The notes under the pieces are model-generated. The model was not told the DNA's origin. It saw only the letters and a program-made list of their open reading frames with translations, and did not search any database. Below are positions 44,028 to 52,486 of a stretch of 64,000 bases of DNA, one piece after another (positions within the stretch are counted from its first letter, which is position 1; the number at the start of each line of letters is the position of its first letter). The position numbers and the translations under genes are program-made. The DNA is from Collinsella sp. (GTDB lineage Bacteria > Actinomycetota > Coriobacteriia > Coriobacteriales > Coriobacteriaceae): the NCBI GenBank assembly GCA_019424905.1, contig JAHYYP010000008.1:1-64000 (forward strand), given 5' to 3'.

Positions 44028-44849
44028 CTACAGCAGATATCCCTCGATAAAGATCGCGATGCCGTCTTTGTCGTTACTCGCGGTTACAAAGTCGGCGGCG
44101 GCGCGGGTGGCGTCGCTGCCGTTTGCCATGGCCACACCCACGCCGGCGTCAGCCACCATGCGGGTGTCGTTATCGGCATCGCCAAACACGCAGATGTCCT
44201 GGAGCTCCATGTCGTTGAGCTCCGCCACGCGCACAAGGCCGCGCGTCTTGGACACGCGCGGGTCCATGAACTCGTAGAGCCGCTGCGTGGTTTGCAGAGC
44301 CGCCGCCTTAACAGTGTTATCGGCAAACGTCGACGCCCGCTCAATCACCCGCGGCATTACCTCGGGTGCCATGGTAAACATCACCTTGGGCTGCGGCTCG
44401 CGCAAAAACTCGGCAAAATCGACCACCTGGTAGGGCACGCCGTCGACGCGCGACAGGTGCTCGACGCACGCGTTGCTCTCGGGCACGTAGAACACGCCGT
44501 CTCGGGGGCAGACGGGCGTTGCCGGAAGGTCCGCCATGTGCTTGCAGATGCGCGCGATGGTCTCGCCCGGCAGTGGATAGCTCAGCTCGTTGATGTCGTG
44601 CGCGCGGTCGATGACCTCGGCGCCGCCGCAACCCACGAGCACGTCCACCAGGCCTTCGATGCCCCAGAGCTCGTACATGGCCTCGGTCGCGTGGGCGTCG
44701 CGCCCGGTGCACAGGCCAAAGAGCACGCCGCGCTCGCGCAGGGCGCGGATCGCCGCCACGGTGCGCGGGGACACCGTGTGCTGGCTCGTGAGCAGCGTAC
44801 CGTCGATATCGCAGAACACGGCTTTGATGTGGCTGAAGGTGGTGTCCAT
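44028..44849 (-). CDS. Cof-type HAD-superfamily hydrolase
   Basis: A 273-residue HAD phosphatase of the Cof/YbiV type. Motif I is VFCDIDGTLLTSQ (Asp 11 and 13), motif II lies in FGLCTGRD, the conserved Lys is in the DNTVKA region and motif IV is ICVFGDADNDTRM. Such enzymes dephosphorylate sugar phosphates or flavin precursors; the substrate is not evident. The ATG at 44849 (MDTTFSHIKA) is preceded by AAAGG. The open frame runs on upstream through repeats B3 and A2, but that is a repeat artefact. The gene is single, with its end marked by repeat B2. Confidence 0.9.
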   Translation of the reverse strand: MDTTFSHIKAVFCDIDGTLLTSQHTVSPRTVAAIRALRERGVLFGLCTGRDAHATEAMYELWGIEGLVDVLVGCGGAEVIDRAHDINELSYPLPGETIARICKHMADLPATPVCPRDGVFYVPESNACVEHLSRVDGVPYQVVDFAEFLREPQPKVMFTMAPEVMPRVIERASTFADNTVKAAALQTTQRLYEFMDPRVSKTRGLVRVAELNDMELQDICVFGDADNDTRMVADAGVGVAMANGSDATRAAADFVTASNDKDGIAIFIEGYLL

Positions 44850-44943
44850 GGGGGCCTTTCTGGGTCGTGCGGCGGTGTGGGGTGTATTCGTGAACGGCGT
44901 ACATGGTATACCAAGGCACAGGCGCGGCCCGTCAAAGCAAAAA

Positions 44944-44975
44944 CCACCACAAAGGTGCCTGGCCCCTTTGTGGTG
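44944..44975. repeat. 33-bp palindrome, copy B3
   Basis: CCACCACAAAGG ... CCTTTGTGGTGA around TGCCTGGCC. On the minus strand TTTTTGC follows, so it could end transcripts of the MFS gene upstream. A2 lies 20 nt away. Confidence 0.8.
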
Positions 44976-44995
44976 ATCGCGGCGTCTACGAGCCA

Positions 44996-45058
44996 AACCA
45001 TCACAACATTCGACGTTTTTCGGCAAAATCGCGGTTTTCATCGAATGTTGTGATGGTT
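44996..45058. repeat. 62-63-bp interspersed palindrome, copy A2
   Basis: Arms AACCATCACAACATTCGA and TCGAATGTTGTGATGGTT are perfect 18-nt complements, with 27 nt between. It abuts the stop codon of the MFS gene (45059). Confidence 0.87.
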
Positions 45059-46345
45059 TTACTGCCTTACGGCACGTTCCAAGTAATTGCGCCCAAACAG
45101 CAGCAGCGCCGCGGGAACCGCCGTCACGACCATGCCTGCCCCCACGAGTGTCCGTTGTACGCCAAATGTCGCCGCCAGCCACGGGGCAATCGCCAGCGGC
45201 GCCACGCCGGCGAACATATTGCCAAAGCCCATGACCGAGTTCACACGGCCGAGTTGCTCGAGCGGCGCCGTCGTTTGCACGATGGTGTTGTGGAGCGGAT
45301 TGACGACACCCCAGGCTATGCCCAGGGCGATCTGGCCGACGAGGGCCACGCCCACGTACGGCGTCCCCACATAGAGCAGACTTCCCAGGCCCACGGACAT
45401 AAGCGCCACAAGCAGCGTTTTAAGGTTGACCAGGTGCGCCGGCAAGCGGAGCGCGAGCACGGCACCCAGCACCGCGCCCACGCCCGAAGCAGACGAGAGC
45501 CAGCCCATCCACTCAACGCCGACATGCAGGACATCGCGATAGAAGAACGACTCGAGCGGGTCGAAGGCTCCATAGCCAAAGTTCGAAAGAAAAATGATGC
45601 AAAACAGCAGGGCGAGAACGCTGTTGGTAAAGACCGTCTTGATGCTGGTCGCGAAGGTGACGCGGGAGGATGCGCTGGAGTTGGGGCTTTGCCCGACCTT
45701 GTCCGATGTGATGTCACCAGCCGCGGGCTCGTCTTCGTACCCGGCCGCCTGACCCGCCCGTGGCTTAAAGCCCCAGCCGGCGATGAGCGCCAGCACGGTA
45801 AAGAGCATCATGAGCACAAACACCGCGCGCGACGACGCAGCCGCCGCGACAAAGCCACCCAACGTGGGTCCGACGATAATACTCACGTTTGAAAACATGG
45901 CGATGGCGGAGTTGATGTCTTTGAGCTCGACAGGATCGTCGGTGAGGTAGGCCGGATAGGACGTGGCGATGGGCTGGGCGAATCCCATCGTAAAGCCCAG
46001 AAACACCGCGCCGAGCAGGACGACGCCGGTCGCGCTACCAAAGGCGATGATTGCCGCGCCAGTTGCAAGAGCGCCGATGATGCTCAGCAAGAAATGGCGG
46101 CGCGGACCCCAGGCGTCGAACGCCGCGCCGCCCGCAAAGGACCCCAGGATCACAAATACATTCATAAACAGGACGGCCAGCGATGTCGCCACGACTGAGG
46201 CATCGTCTGCATAGGCGAGCGTTCCGATGACGCCGATAAAGTAGCTGGTCTGAAAACCGGTGTAGATGAGGAAGCGCATTGCCACCAGGCGCTTGGCCTG
46301 CACGAACAGCGACGATTGAGGCTTTGAGAAAAGAGATGCGAGCAT
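45059..46345 (-). CDS. MFS transporter
   Basis: A 428-residue major facilitator with about 12 hydrophobic segments and a polar central loop (about 205-235: RAGQAAGYEDEPAAG...). The first cytosolic loop holds AFDAWGPRRHFLLS, a weak version of the MFS A motif. Direction and substrate are unknown; drug export is a common role for this type. The ATG at 46345 (MLASLFSKPQ) has AAGGAG 5 nt upstream, better than the ATG 18 nt earlier. Its end meets the A2/B3 repeat cluster. Confidence 0.88.
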   Translation of the reverse strand: MLASLFSKPQSSLFVQAKRLVAMRFLIYTGFQTSYFIGVIGTLAYADDASVVATSLAVLFMNVFVILGSFAGGAAFDAWGPRRHFLLSIIGALATGAAIIAFGSATGVVLLGAVFLGFTMGFAQPIATSYPAYLTDDPVELKDINSAIAMFSNVSIIVGPTLGGFVAAAASSRAVFVLMMLFTVLALIAGWGFKPRAGQAAGYEDEPAAGDITSDKVGQSPNSSASSRVTFATSIKTVFTNSVLALLFCIIFLSNFGYGAFDPLESFFYRDVLHVGVEWMGWLSSASGVGAVLGAVLALRLPAHLVNLKTLLVALMSVGLGSLLYVGTPYVGVALVGQIALGIAWGVVNPLHNTIVQTTAPLEQLGRVNSVMGFGNMFAGVAPLAIAPWLAATFGVQRTLVGAGMVVTAVPAALLLFGRNYLERAVRQ

Positions 46346-46519
46346 GGAGACTCCTTGTTTCATACGAATACGGGCGGTGGGCATTCGCCACCGTCTGTCA
46401 AATCAATCTATCCGCATGAAACGTTAAGGACACATCAAGCCCCTTTTCTCCGTTTTTCGCCCGTCATGAACTACTTGGTAGATTGTAAGGCATGTCCCAC
46501 ACATCTACCAAAGCAAAAA

Positions 46520-46552
46520 CCACCACAAAGGTGCCTGGCCCCTTTGTGGTGG
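46520..46552. repeat. 33-bp palindrome, copy B4
   Basis: CCACCACAAAGG and CCTTTGTGGTGG are perfect arms around TGCCTGGCC. On the minus strand TTTTTGC follows. It lies in the gap between the MFS gene and the MoaC-MobB gene, which has no gene of its own. Confidence 0.85.
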
Positions 46553-46577
46553 AAATGACGTTTGCCCAGATAAAACC

Positions 46578-46606
46578 TGCCAAAATAAACCTGTCCCTTT
46601 TTGGCA
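46578..46606. repeat. GGGACAG-type palindrome, copy C3
   Basis: TGCCAAAA and TTTTTGGCA-type arms flank TAAACCTGTCCC. It shares the CCTGTCCC word with the B family but has different arms. Confidence 0.65.
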
Positions 46607-46626
46607 TGTTATGGCAGCGCAGCGAG

Positions 46627-46724
46627 CCGGTTCCAAGTGCCCCAGGTCGCCCCGAAAGAGGAGCGACGCGTACTTTGGTACGCGAGCGACGGCTTGAGGG
46701 GCGAGATGGAGTGCTTGGGGCCGG
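46627..46724 (-). repeat. Long-hairpin element E (about 27-bp imperfect arms, inner hairpin)
   Basis: CCGG..CCAAG..C.CCA..TCGCCCC (46627-46653) pairs with 46698-46724, with mismatches in pairs. The 44-nt interior has GCGTAC-TTTG-GTACGC flanked on both sides by the direct repeat GAGCGAC. It starts 14 nt after the MoaC-MobB stop and is in that gene's sense direction. Architecture and 3'-UTR position resemble the elements at 10798 and 30981, but the core words differ. Confidence 0.65.
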
Positions 46725-46738
46725 CGCAGCGTCAAGCC

Positions 46739-48040
46739 TTAAAGGTGGTCTTGGATAAGATCGCAGATGGCTCGGGCGTCGTTGATGTTGATGGCTCGGG
46801 TCGCAAAGCCGGCGTCGAAGGCCTGACGTGCCAGGGCTTCGTTGCAGGCAAGGGCTAGCGTGTGACCGTCGACCAGGTCGAGCGAGCTCTTGCCGCGCAG
46901 ACGGTCGACACCGGAGCGCGCGACGACGATGTTGTCGAAGCCCTCGGTCTTGTAGCCCTCGATGATCACCACGTCGACATCGTTGTAGCGTGACAGCAGC
47001 TCGCGCGCGGGCATCTCGTCCTCCTCGCGCGTGTCGGCGTACTCCGCCCAGCGCGTGGCGCAGATGAGGCCCACGTGCTTGGATCCGGCCTGGTGATGGC
47101 GCCAGGTGTCCTTAGCGGGCACGTCGATATCAAAGCCGTGGTGCCCGTGATGCTTGAGCGAACCCACGCGCAGGCCGCGGCGGGTGAGCTCGGCAATGAC
47201 CTTCTCGACGAGCGTGGTCTTGCCCGAGTTTTGGTAGCCGATAAACGCGATCGCGGGGACGGCCGGGGCGGGAGCTGCGGGTGCAACGGCGACGGGTGCG
47301 CTCGCGGGCGCGGCACCGTCAGCGGCCACGGACTCAACGGCAGCGGCCTGACGCTCTGCGCGGTCCCACACGCCCGAGCGGCCGCCCTCCTTGTGCAGCA
47401 GGCGAACGTCAACGATCTCCATGCCGCGATCGACCGCCTTGCACATGTCATAGATGGTCAGGCACGCGGCACTCGCGCCGGTCAGAGCCTCCATCTCAAT
47501 GCCGGTCTTGCCCGTTACGCCGGCCGTAACCAGTACGTGAAAGCCAACCTGCCCGTCCGCGCGCGCCGGCGCCCAGCCCTCGGGCACGTCCTCGGCCGGC
47601 GTCCCCGCCGCAGCGATGGGCGCAATATCGCACTTGCTCTTGGTAATGAGCAACGGATGGCACATGGGGATGATGTCGCTCGTGCGTTTGATGGCCATAA
47701 TGCCCGCCACGCGCGCGCAGGCAAGCACGTCGCCCTTTTTGGCGCGGTCCTGCAGCACCATGGCCTGCGTCTCGGGGTGCATAAGGATGGTGCCCTCGGC
47801 GATGGCAATGCGATGGGTCTCGGCCTTGTCGGACACGTCGACCATACGCACCTCGCCCTTGGCATCCACATGCGTCAGCTCGTCGCGGCGGGCGTCGCGA
47901 GCGAGCTGGGCAGCAGCGCCGGCAGACGGCTGCGCGGACGCGTCGGCGTTGCCAGCATTCGCCGCAGCCGTGACTTTATGGGCAGACATCGCGGCCCTGC
48001 GAGCGGCCTTGGTGGCATCGGCGTACCTGCTCTTGGCCAT
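46739..48040 (-). CDS. MoaC-MobB fusion (cPMP synthase + Mo-cofactor GTP-binding protein)
   Basis: A 433-residue two-domain protein. Residues ~50-215 are MoaC: ELTHVDAKGEVRMVDVSDK, the substrate-binding PMCHPL near 138 and GIEMEALTGASAACLTIYDMCK near 182, with the conserved Lys and Asp. This half completes cyclic pyranopterin monophosphate after MoaA. An Ala/Pro-rich linker (~225-252) follows. Residues ~253-433 are MobB: Walker A GYQNSGKTTL, KHHGHHGFDID and VVIIEGYKTEGFD, which help add GMP to the cofactor. The start at 48040 has GGAGGATG and sits 4 nt after the moaA stop. The fusion joins an early and a late step of one pathway. Confidence 0.92.
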   Translation of the reverse strand: MAKSRYADATKAARRAAMSAHKVTAAANAGNADASAQPSAGAAAQLARDARRDELTHVDAKGEVRMVDVSDKAETHRIAIAEGTILMHPETQAMVLQDRAKKGDVLACARVAGIMAIKRTSDIIPMCHPLLITKSKCDIAPIAAAGTPAEDVPEGWAPARADGQVGFHVLVTAGVTGKTGIEMEALTGASAACLTIYDMCKAVDRGMEIVDVRLLHKEGGRSGVWDRAERQAAAVESVAADGAAPASAPVAVAPAAPAPAVPAIAFIGYQNSGKTTLVEKVIAELTRRGLRVGSLKHHGHHGFDIDVPAKDTWRHHQAGSKHVGLICATRWAEYADTREEDEMPARELLSRYNDVDVVIIEGYKTEGFDNIVVARSGVDRLRGKSSLDLVDGHTLALACNEALARQAFDAGFATRAININDARAICDLIQDHL

Positions 48041-48044
48041 ATGA

Positions 48045-49100
48045 TCATCCTCCGATTTGGGACATAAATCGTTGCGTGCCCTCAATTATCGCGTGTTCCT
48101 GCGGTTTGTGGGCCACGGCATCGCGCCAAATCGAAAGTACCTGCATATCATCACCACGGCGCAGGGCGTCGCGCACCGAATACTCGGCATCGCTGAACAG
48201 GCACGGACGCACGTTGCCATCGGCCGTCAGGCGCAGACGGTTGCAATTCGCACAAAAATGGTTGGACATGGCGCTAATAAAGCCGACCGTTCCCGCCGCA
48301 CCCGGAAAGTGCCAGTAGCGCGCAGGGCCCGCGCCGGCAGGAGCGTCGTTGATGTCGAGCGGCTCGAGCTCGCCTAGGCCCACCGCGGCGGCCCCGGCAT
48401 TGATGCGCGCCCGCAGCTCGTCGCTCGGCACGGTATCACTCGCGTCCCACAGCTCGGGATTGAGCGCGGGCGCATGCGGGTCCACAGTGCAATGCGAGCT
48501 CGTGCGCTCGTCGCCAATGGGCATGTATTCGATAAAGCGCAGGTGGATGGGGCGGTCGACGGTCAGTCGTGCAAGGGCCGCCACATCCTGGTTGAGCCGG
48601 CGCACGACAACGCAGTTGACCTTAACGGGCTCAAAGCCCCAAGCCAGCGCCGCGTCGATGCCAGCCATGGTCTGTTCGAGTCGACCCAGGCGCGTGATCT
48701 TTCCAAACAGCGTAGGGTCGAGCGTGTCGAGCGAAATGTTGACGCGGTTAAGCCCGGCATCTTTGAGCTGCGGTGCCAGCTTGGGCAGCAGAGCGCCATT
48801 GGTGGTAAGCGAGATGTCCTCGATCTGCGGAATCGCGCGGATGTCACGAATGAGCGGGATGATACGGCGGCTGACCAGCGGCTCGCCACCCGTCAGGCGC
48901 ACGCGGCGAATGCCCTCCCCCGCCACCAGGCGCACAAAGCGGGCGATTTCCTCGGCACTGAGTAGCTCGTCGTGTGCGCGGGGCGCCACGCCATCGGCCG
49001 GCATGCAGTAAATGCAGCGGAAATTGCACTTGTCGGTAACGGCAATGCGCAGGTAGTTGATATCGCGGCCAAAGCCGTCATGTTGCACGCGCCCGTCCAC
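48045..49100 (-). CDS. moaA: GTP 3',8-cyclase (MoaA)
   Basis: A 351-residue radical SAM enzyme that starts molybdenum cofactor synthesis from GTP. The N-terminal cluster motif is CNFRCIYC (Cys near 24, 28, 31). The C-terminal second cluster is FCANCNRLRL ... CLF. GGEPL follows at about 70. The start is a GTG at 49100 after GGGGAGGG. The C-terminal GG tail expected for MoaA is present (QIGG). It is coupled to the MoaC-MobB gene. Other Mo-cofactor genes (moaE, moaD, moeA) are outside the window. Confidence 0.96.
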   Translation of the reverse strand: MDGRVQHDGFGRDINYLRIAVTDKCNFRCIYCMPADGVAPRAHDELLSAEEIARFVRLVAGEGIRRVRLTGGEPLVSRRIIPLIRDIRAIPQIEDISLTTNGALLPKLAPQLKDAGLNRVNISLDTLDPTLFGKITRLGRLEQTMAGIDAALAWGFEPVKVNCVVVRRLNQDVAALARLTVDRPIHLRFIEYMPIGDERTSSHCTVDPHAPALNPELWDASDTVPSDELRARINAGAAAVGLGELEPLDINDAPAGAGPARYWHFPGAAGTVGFISAMSNHFCANCNRLRLTADGNVRPCLFSDAEYSVRDALRRGDDMQVLSIWRDAVAHKPQEHAIIEGTQRFMSQIGG

Positions 49101-49232
49101 GCAGCCCTCCCCTCACGCTGACCTTTATTCTTCGGGGAATATAGTACCGCACGGGAAGAATGGGTCGACATGCGTACGACACGAAAGACCTTTGCGAGCA
49201 AGACCGGCTTCCCAAGCCCATCCTCAGCACAG

Positions 49233-49293
49233 ACCATCACAACATTCGATGCTTTTCCCTATTTTGGCGAAAAACGTCGAATGTTGTGATGGT
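49233..49293. repeat. 62-63-bp interspersed palindrome, copy A3
   Basis: ACCATCACAACATTCGA and TCGAATGTTGTGATGGT are perfect arms. Its interior matches A1/A2 when read on the other strand (TTTTTCGCCAAAAT). It lies between moaA and the unknown gene at 49334. Confidence 0.87.
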
Positions 49294-49333
49294 TTGCCTG
49301 CCCGCAGCACCCCGTAGAAGGGCCGAAGCGCCC

Positions 49334-50371
49334 CTAAAGGCCGCCGTCCCAGTGTCGAATCACGAATTCTCGCAGGTCATTCTGACGTTTCTGGAACGCT
49401 TCGCTTCGGTCGCACCTGAGGCCCATAGCAAGCGCGATGGCGTTCATCGCCCGGTGCAATTGCAGCTGATGGGCAAACTGAGTCCCGGTGAGGACGATCA
49501 TCCTAAAGCCCAGCGCGCTCAGCACGGTCATACGCTCCGCATCCGACGCGCTGCGCTGTTTATCAAGATGGTCCGAACCGTTGTATTCAATTCCCGTACC
49601 GCTCGCAGGCGCATATACGTCAATCTCGAAATACCCGGCCTTAGCGAGATACTTGAACTCGCTGGGAACATCGACCCGATGGTTGAGCTCGATCTTGGCG
49701 TATCCCAGCCCTCCCTGGGAACGTTTTGCTACGACCATGATTGAGGTGGCCGTCTCCATGGGCGATCGCGCGCCATCGTGCACGCGTTTGAGCACGGCGG
49801 CCGCGCGTATGGCCCCCTGACGAGATCGGTTCTCATTGCAATAAGCAATCAAATCGGCAACGGTATACCTCTGCCCCATCTCGATATAATCGCCTGTCGA
49901 CAGATGATTCAAATGGTATCGGGCGCAGATTTCGTAGCCATATTCCAGCTGCTCGGGCTCGCTCATCCACGAACCCGCTTGGACAAAGCACATGACCTCA
50001 TCAACCACTAGAAGGCCCTCCGCCACCTCGATAAGATGGCCTGGGGGTACCGGCGCCCCAAACACGTGGCACCTAAATCCAGCCGGCGTCGAGCGCTCAA
50101 AATCGAAGTTAACGAGCGTATCGATATGATCGAGCTCTTCTCGTGGAATACCAAGCGAAACCAGATAGTCGGTAACGATTCCAACTGCCGTCGAAGCCCT
50201 CAGCCCCTTGGCATCGAGCCCCAATTTGGGCAGGCCCGCGGTCGGCTCCGCCTCGCTAGCAAGCGAGTCCTCATCGTATAGGCTGCTTGCTCGCGAGAGC
50301 GGCTCGGACGGGCGCGCCACGTTGTGGTACATCCAGGCAGTCTTATGGGACAGGACGATCGGCAGGTCCAT
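49334..50371 (-). CDS. Unknown protein with a DUF559/VSR-like endonuclease-fold C-terminus
   Basis: A 345-residue protein. From about residue 245, the pattern FEIDVYAP...GIEYNGSDHLDKQ...D..R......LGFRMIVLT resembles the Glu/Asp...ExxG...H spacing of DUF559-type nuclease folds, often found in AbiEi-like or HNH/VSR-like proteins. The N-terminal part (ACFVQAG..., CARYHLNHLSTGDYIEMG) has no match I know; the YEICARYHLNHLSTGDY region looks conserved within such proteins. Function is not assigned. The ATG at 50371 follows GGAGGG. Repeats A3 and A4 flank the gene on both sides. Confidence 0.65.
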   Translation of the reverse strand: MDLPIVLSHKTAWMYHNVARPSEPLSRASSLYDEDSLASEAEPTAGLPKLGLDAKGLRASTAVGIVTDYLVSLGIPREELDHIDTLVNFDFERSTPAGFRCHVFGAPVPPGHLIEVAEGLLVVDEVMCFVQAGSWMSEPEQLEYGYEICARYHLNHLSTGDYIEMGQRYTVADLIAYCNENRSRQGAIRAAAVLKRVHDGARSPMETATSIMVVAKRSQGGLGYAKIELNHRVDVPSEFKYLAKAGYFEIDVYAPASGTGIEYNGSDHLDKQRSASDAERMTVLSALGFRMIVLTGTQFAHQLQLHRAMNAIALAMGLRCDRSEAFQKRQNDLREFVIRHWDGGL

Positions 50372-50472
50372 GAGCCCTCCAATGGAGTCGGATAACCAAC
50401 CTTATTCCCCTGCCCACGGGTCCGCACACCTGCGTGCGCAAGAAAGCGATTCCACCCGATCGAGTGGCAGAA

Positions 50473-50535
50473 AAACCATCACAACATTCGATGCTTTTCC
50501 CGATTTTGTCAAAAAACGTCGAATGTTGTGATGGT
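50473..50535. repeat. 62-63-bp interspersed palindrome, copy A4
   Basis: AACCATCACAACATTCGA and TCGAATGTTGTGATGGTT, perfect arms, interior in the same orientation as A3. It lies about 50 nt after the stop of the ABC exporter gene at 50588. Confidence 0.87.
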
Positions 50536-50587
50536 TTGAGGCGAGGTGAGGGGGCACGGAGGGGTCAAAGCATCGTGCTCGAACGGG

Positions 50588-52486
50588 TTAATCCAACTCT
50601 TTTAAGCCATGCGCCAGCTGCCAGTACTCGCCGTGCTGGGCGAGCAGCTCTTCGTGCGTGCCGCGCTCGATGATGCGGCCGTGTTCGAGGACCATGATGG
50701 CGTCGGCGTCGCGGACGGTGGACAGGCGGTGCGCGATCATAAACGTGGTGCGACCGCGCATGATGCGGTCCATACCGCGCTCGATGAGCTTTTCGGTACG
50801 CGTGTCAATGGAGCTCGTGGCCTCGTCCAGGATGAGCACCGGCGGATCGGCAACGGCCACGCGCGCGATGGCGAGCAGCTGACGCTGGCCCTGCGACAGG
50901 TTGGCGCCATCGGCCGTGACCGGTGTGTCGTACCCTCTAGGCAGGCGGCGGATAAACGAGTCGGCGCAGGCGGCCTCGGCAGCGGCGCGCACTTCCTCGT
51001 CGGTCGCGTCGAGCTTGCCAAAGCGGATGTTCTGCGCAATGGTGCCGCTAAACAGGTGCGTGTCCTGCAGCACAATGCCGAGCGACCCGCGCAGGCTGGC
51101 CTTGGCAATGTGCTTGACGTCGATGCCGTCGTACGTGATCTCGCCGTCATCGACCTCGTAGAAGCGGTTGATGAGGTTGGTAATGGTCGTCTTGCCGGCG
51201 CCCGTGGAGCCCACAAACGCAATCTTTTGCCCCGGCTTGGCAAACAGGTTGAGGTCCGTGAGCACGCGGGCGCCCGGCACGTAGGAAAAGTCCACGGCAT
51301 GGAAGCGCACGTCGCCGGCAAGCGGGACCAAGCCGCACGTGAGCTCGGTGCCGTCGGCGGCCACCGCGCGGCCCGACTCATCAACGGCTGCCACGTCATG
51401 CAGGTGCCCGTAGACGCCCACGCCCTGGCCCTCGGGAATTTTCCACGCCCATGCGGCATCGCCCGTCTGCACCAGCTCCACGCAGCCCTCGTCCACCTCG
51501 GGCTCAAGGTCCATAGCCGCAAACAGGCGCTCGGCACCGGCCAACGCGTTGAGCAAGAAGTTGCCGAGCTGCGTAAACTGGTTGATGGGCATGGCGGCCT
51601 GGCGCACAAAGACCAGGTAGCTTGCAAGCGCGCCCACGTCGGAGAGTCCCTTGATGCAGAGCATGCCGCCCGCCACGGCGACGATGGCATAATTGACGTA
51701 GCCAATCACGACGGTCATGGGCACCATGGAGTTGGCATAGCTCACGGCGGCGGTGCCGGTGCGGCGAAGCTCGTCGTTGCGGCAGGTGAAGCCGGCAACA
51801 TTCGCCGCCTCGCGGTTAAAGACCTTGATGACCTTTTGGCCCGAGACCATCTCTTCGATATATCCGTCCAGGTCGCCAAGCGATGCCTGCTGGGCGGCAA
51901 AGAAGCGCTTAGAGCGCGCGCCCGAGTAGCGCGCATACAGCACAATGGCCGCATCGCACACGAGTGTGATAATCGTGAGCTGCCAGTTAAGGATGATGAG
52001 CATGGCCGTGGTGCCCACAACCTGAATGGCGGCCTGAATCACGTTGGCAAAGCTGTTGTTAAGCGCCTCGGAGACGGTGTCGACGTCGTTGGTGAAAAAG
52101 CTCATGATGTCGCCCGAGCGCGTGCTGTCAAAATAACTGAGCGGCAGCGTCTGGATGTGCGCGAACAGGTCGCGGCGAATATCGGACACCACGTGTTGGG
52201 CCGCGCGCACCATAATCTGCGAGTAGCCCAGGGCCGAGAGCACGCCCGCAGCGTAGATGATCGCCGTCAGGATGACCTGCTTGGCAAGCAGTTCCTCCCC
52301 GCCCGTGGCCAAACCGTTAACGATGGGGCGCACCATGTAGGTGCCGGCGAGGCTCGCGATGGCGGCAACGGAGGCGAGCACGCCCACCGCGAGCAACGAG
52401 AACTTGGCATGCCCCATGTAGGAGAGCAAGCGACGCACAGTGCGCTTGAGGTCGGCCGGGCGTGCTTGGGCTGCGGTCTTAGGCAT
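50588..52486 (-). CDS. ABC exporter half-subunit with canonical ATPase site (heterodimer partner B)
   Basis: A 632-residue half-transporter. Six membrane helices are followed by an NBD with GSTGAGKTT, LSQGQRQL, VLILDEATSSID and MIAHRLST. The signature motif is LSQGQ, a common variant. A polar insert (about 335-390: WKIPEGQGVGVYGHL) between membrane domain and NBD is unusual. The start at 52486 (MPKTAAQARP) overlaps the end of the upstream partner by 8 nt and follows AAGGGGG. With the partner it should form a multidrug-type heterodimer of the BmrCD/LmrCD class. Confidence 0.92.
   Translation of the reverse strand: MPKTAAQARPADLKRTVRRLLSYMGHAKFSLLAVGVLASVAAIASLAGTYMVRPIVNGLATGGEELLAKQVILTAIIYAAGVLSALGYSQIMVRAAQHVVSDIRRDLFAHIQTLPLSYFDSTRSGDIMSFFTNDVDTVSEALNNSFANVIQAAIQVVGTTAMLIILNWQLTIITLVCDAAIVLYARYSGARSKRFFAAQQASLGDLDGYIEEMVSGQKVIKVFNREAANVAGFTCRNDELRRTGTAAVSYANSMVPMTVVIGYVNYAIVAVAGGMLCIKGLSDVGALASYLVFVRQAAMPINQFTQLGNFLLNALAGAERLFAAMDLEPEVDEGCVELVQTGDAAWAWKIPEGQGVGVYGHLHDVAAVDESGRAVAADGTELTCGLVPLAGDVRFHAVDFSYVPGARVLTDLNLFAKPGQKIAFVGSTGAGKTTITNLINRFYEVDDGEITYDGIDVKHIAKASLRGSLGIVLQDTHLFSGTIAQNIRFGKLDATDEEVRAAAEAACADSFIRRLPRGYDTPVTADGANLSQGQRQLLAIARVAVADPPVLILDEATSSIDTRTEKLIERGMDRIMRGRTTFMIAHRLSTVRDADAIMVLEHGRIIERGTHEELLAQHGEYWQLAHGLKELD

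Noticed and set aside
44850..45182. N-terminal extension of the HAD hydrolase
   Set aside because: The extension is translated from repeats A2 and B3 and lacks similarity to the family. The internal ATG at 44849 has a proper site and family start.
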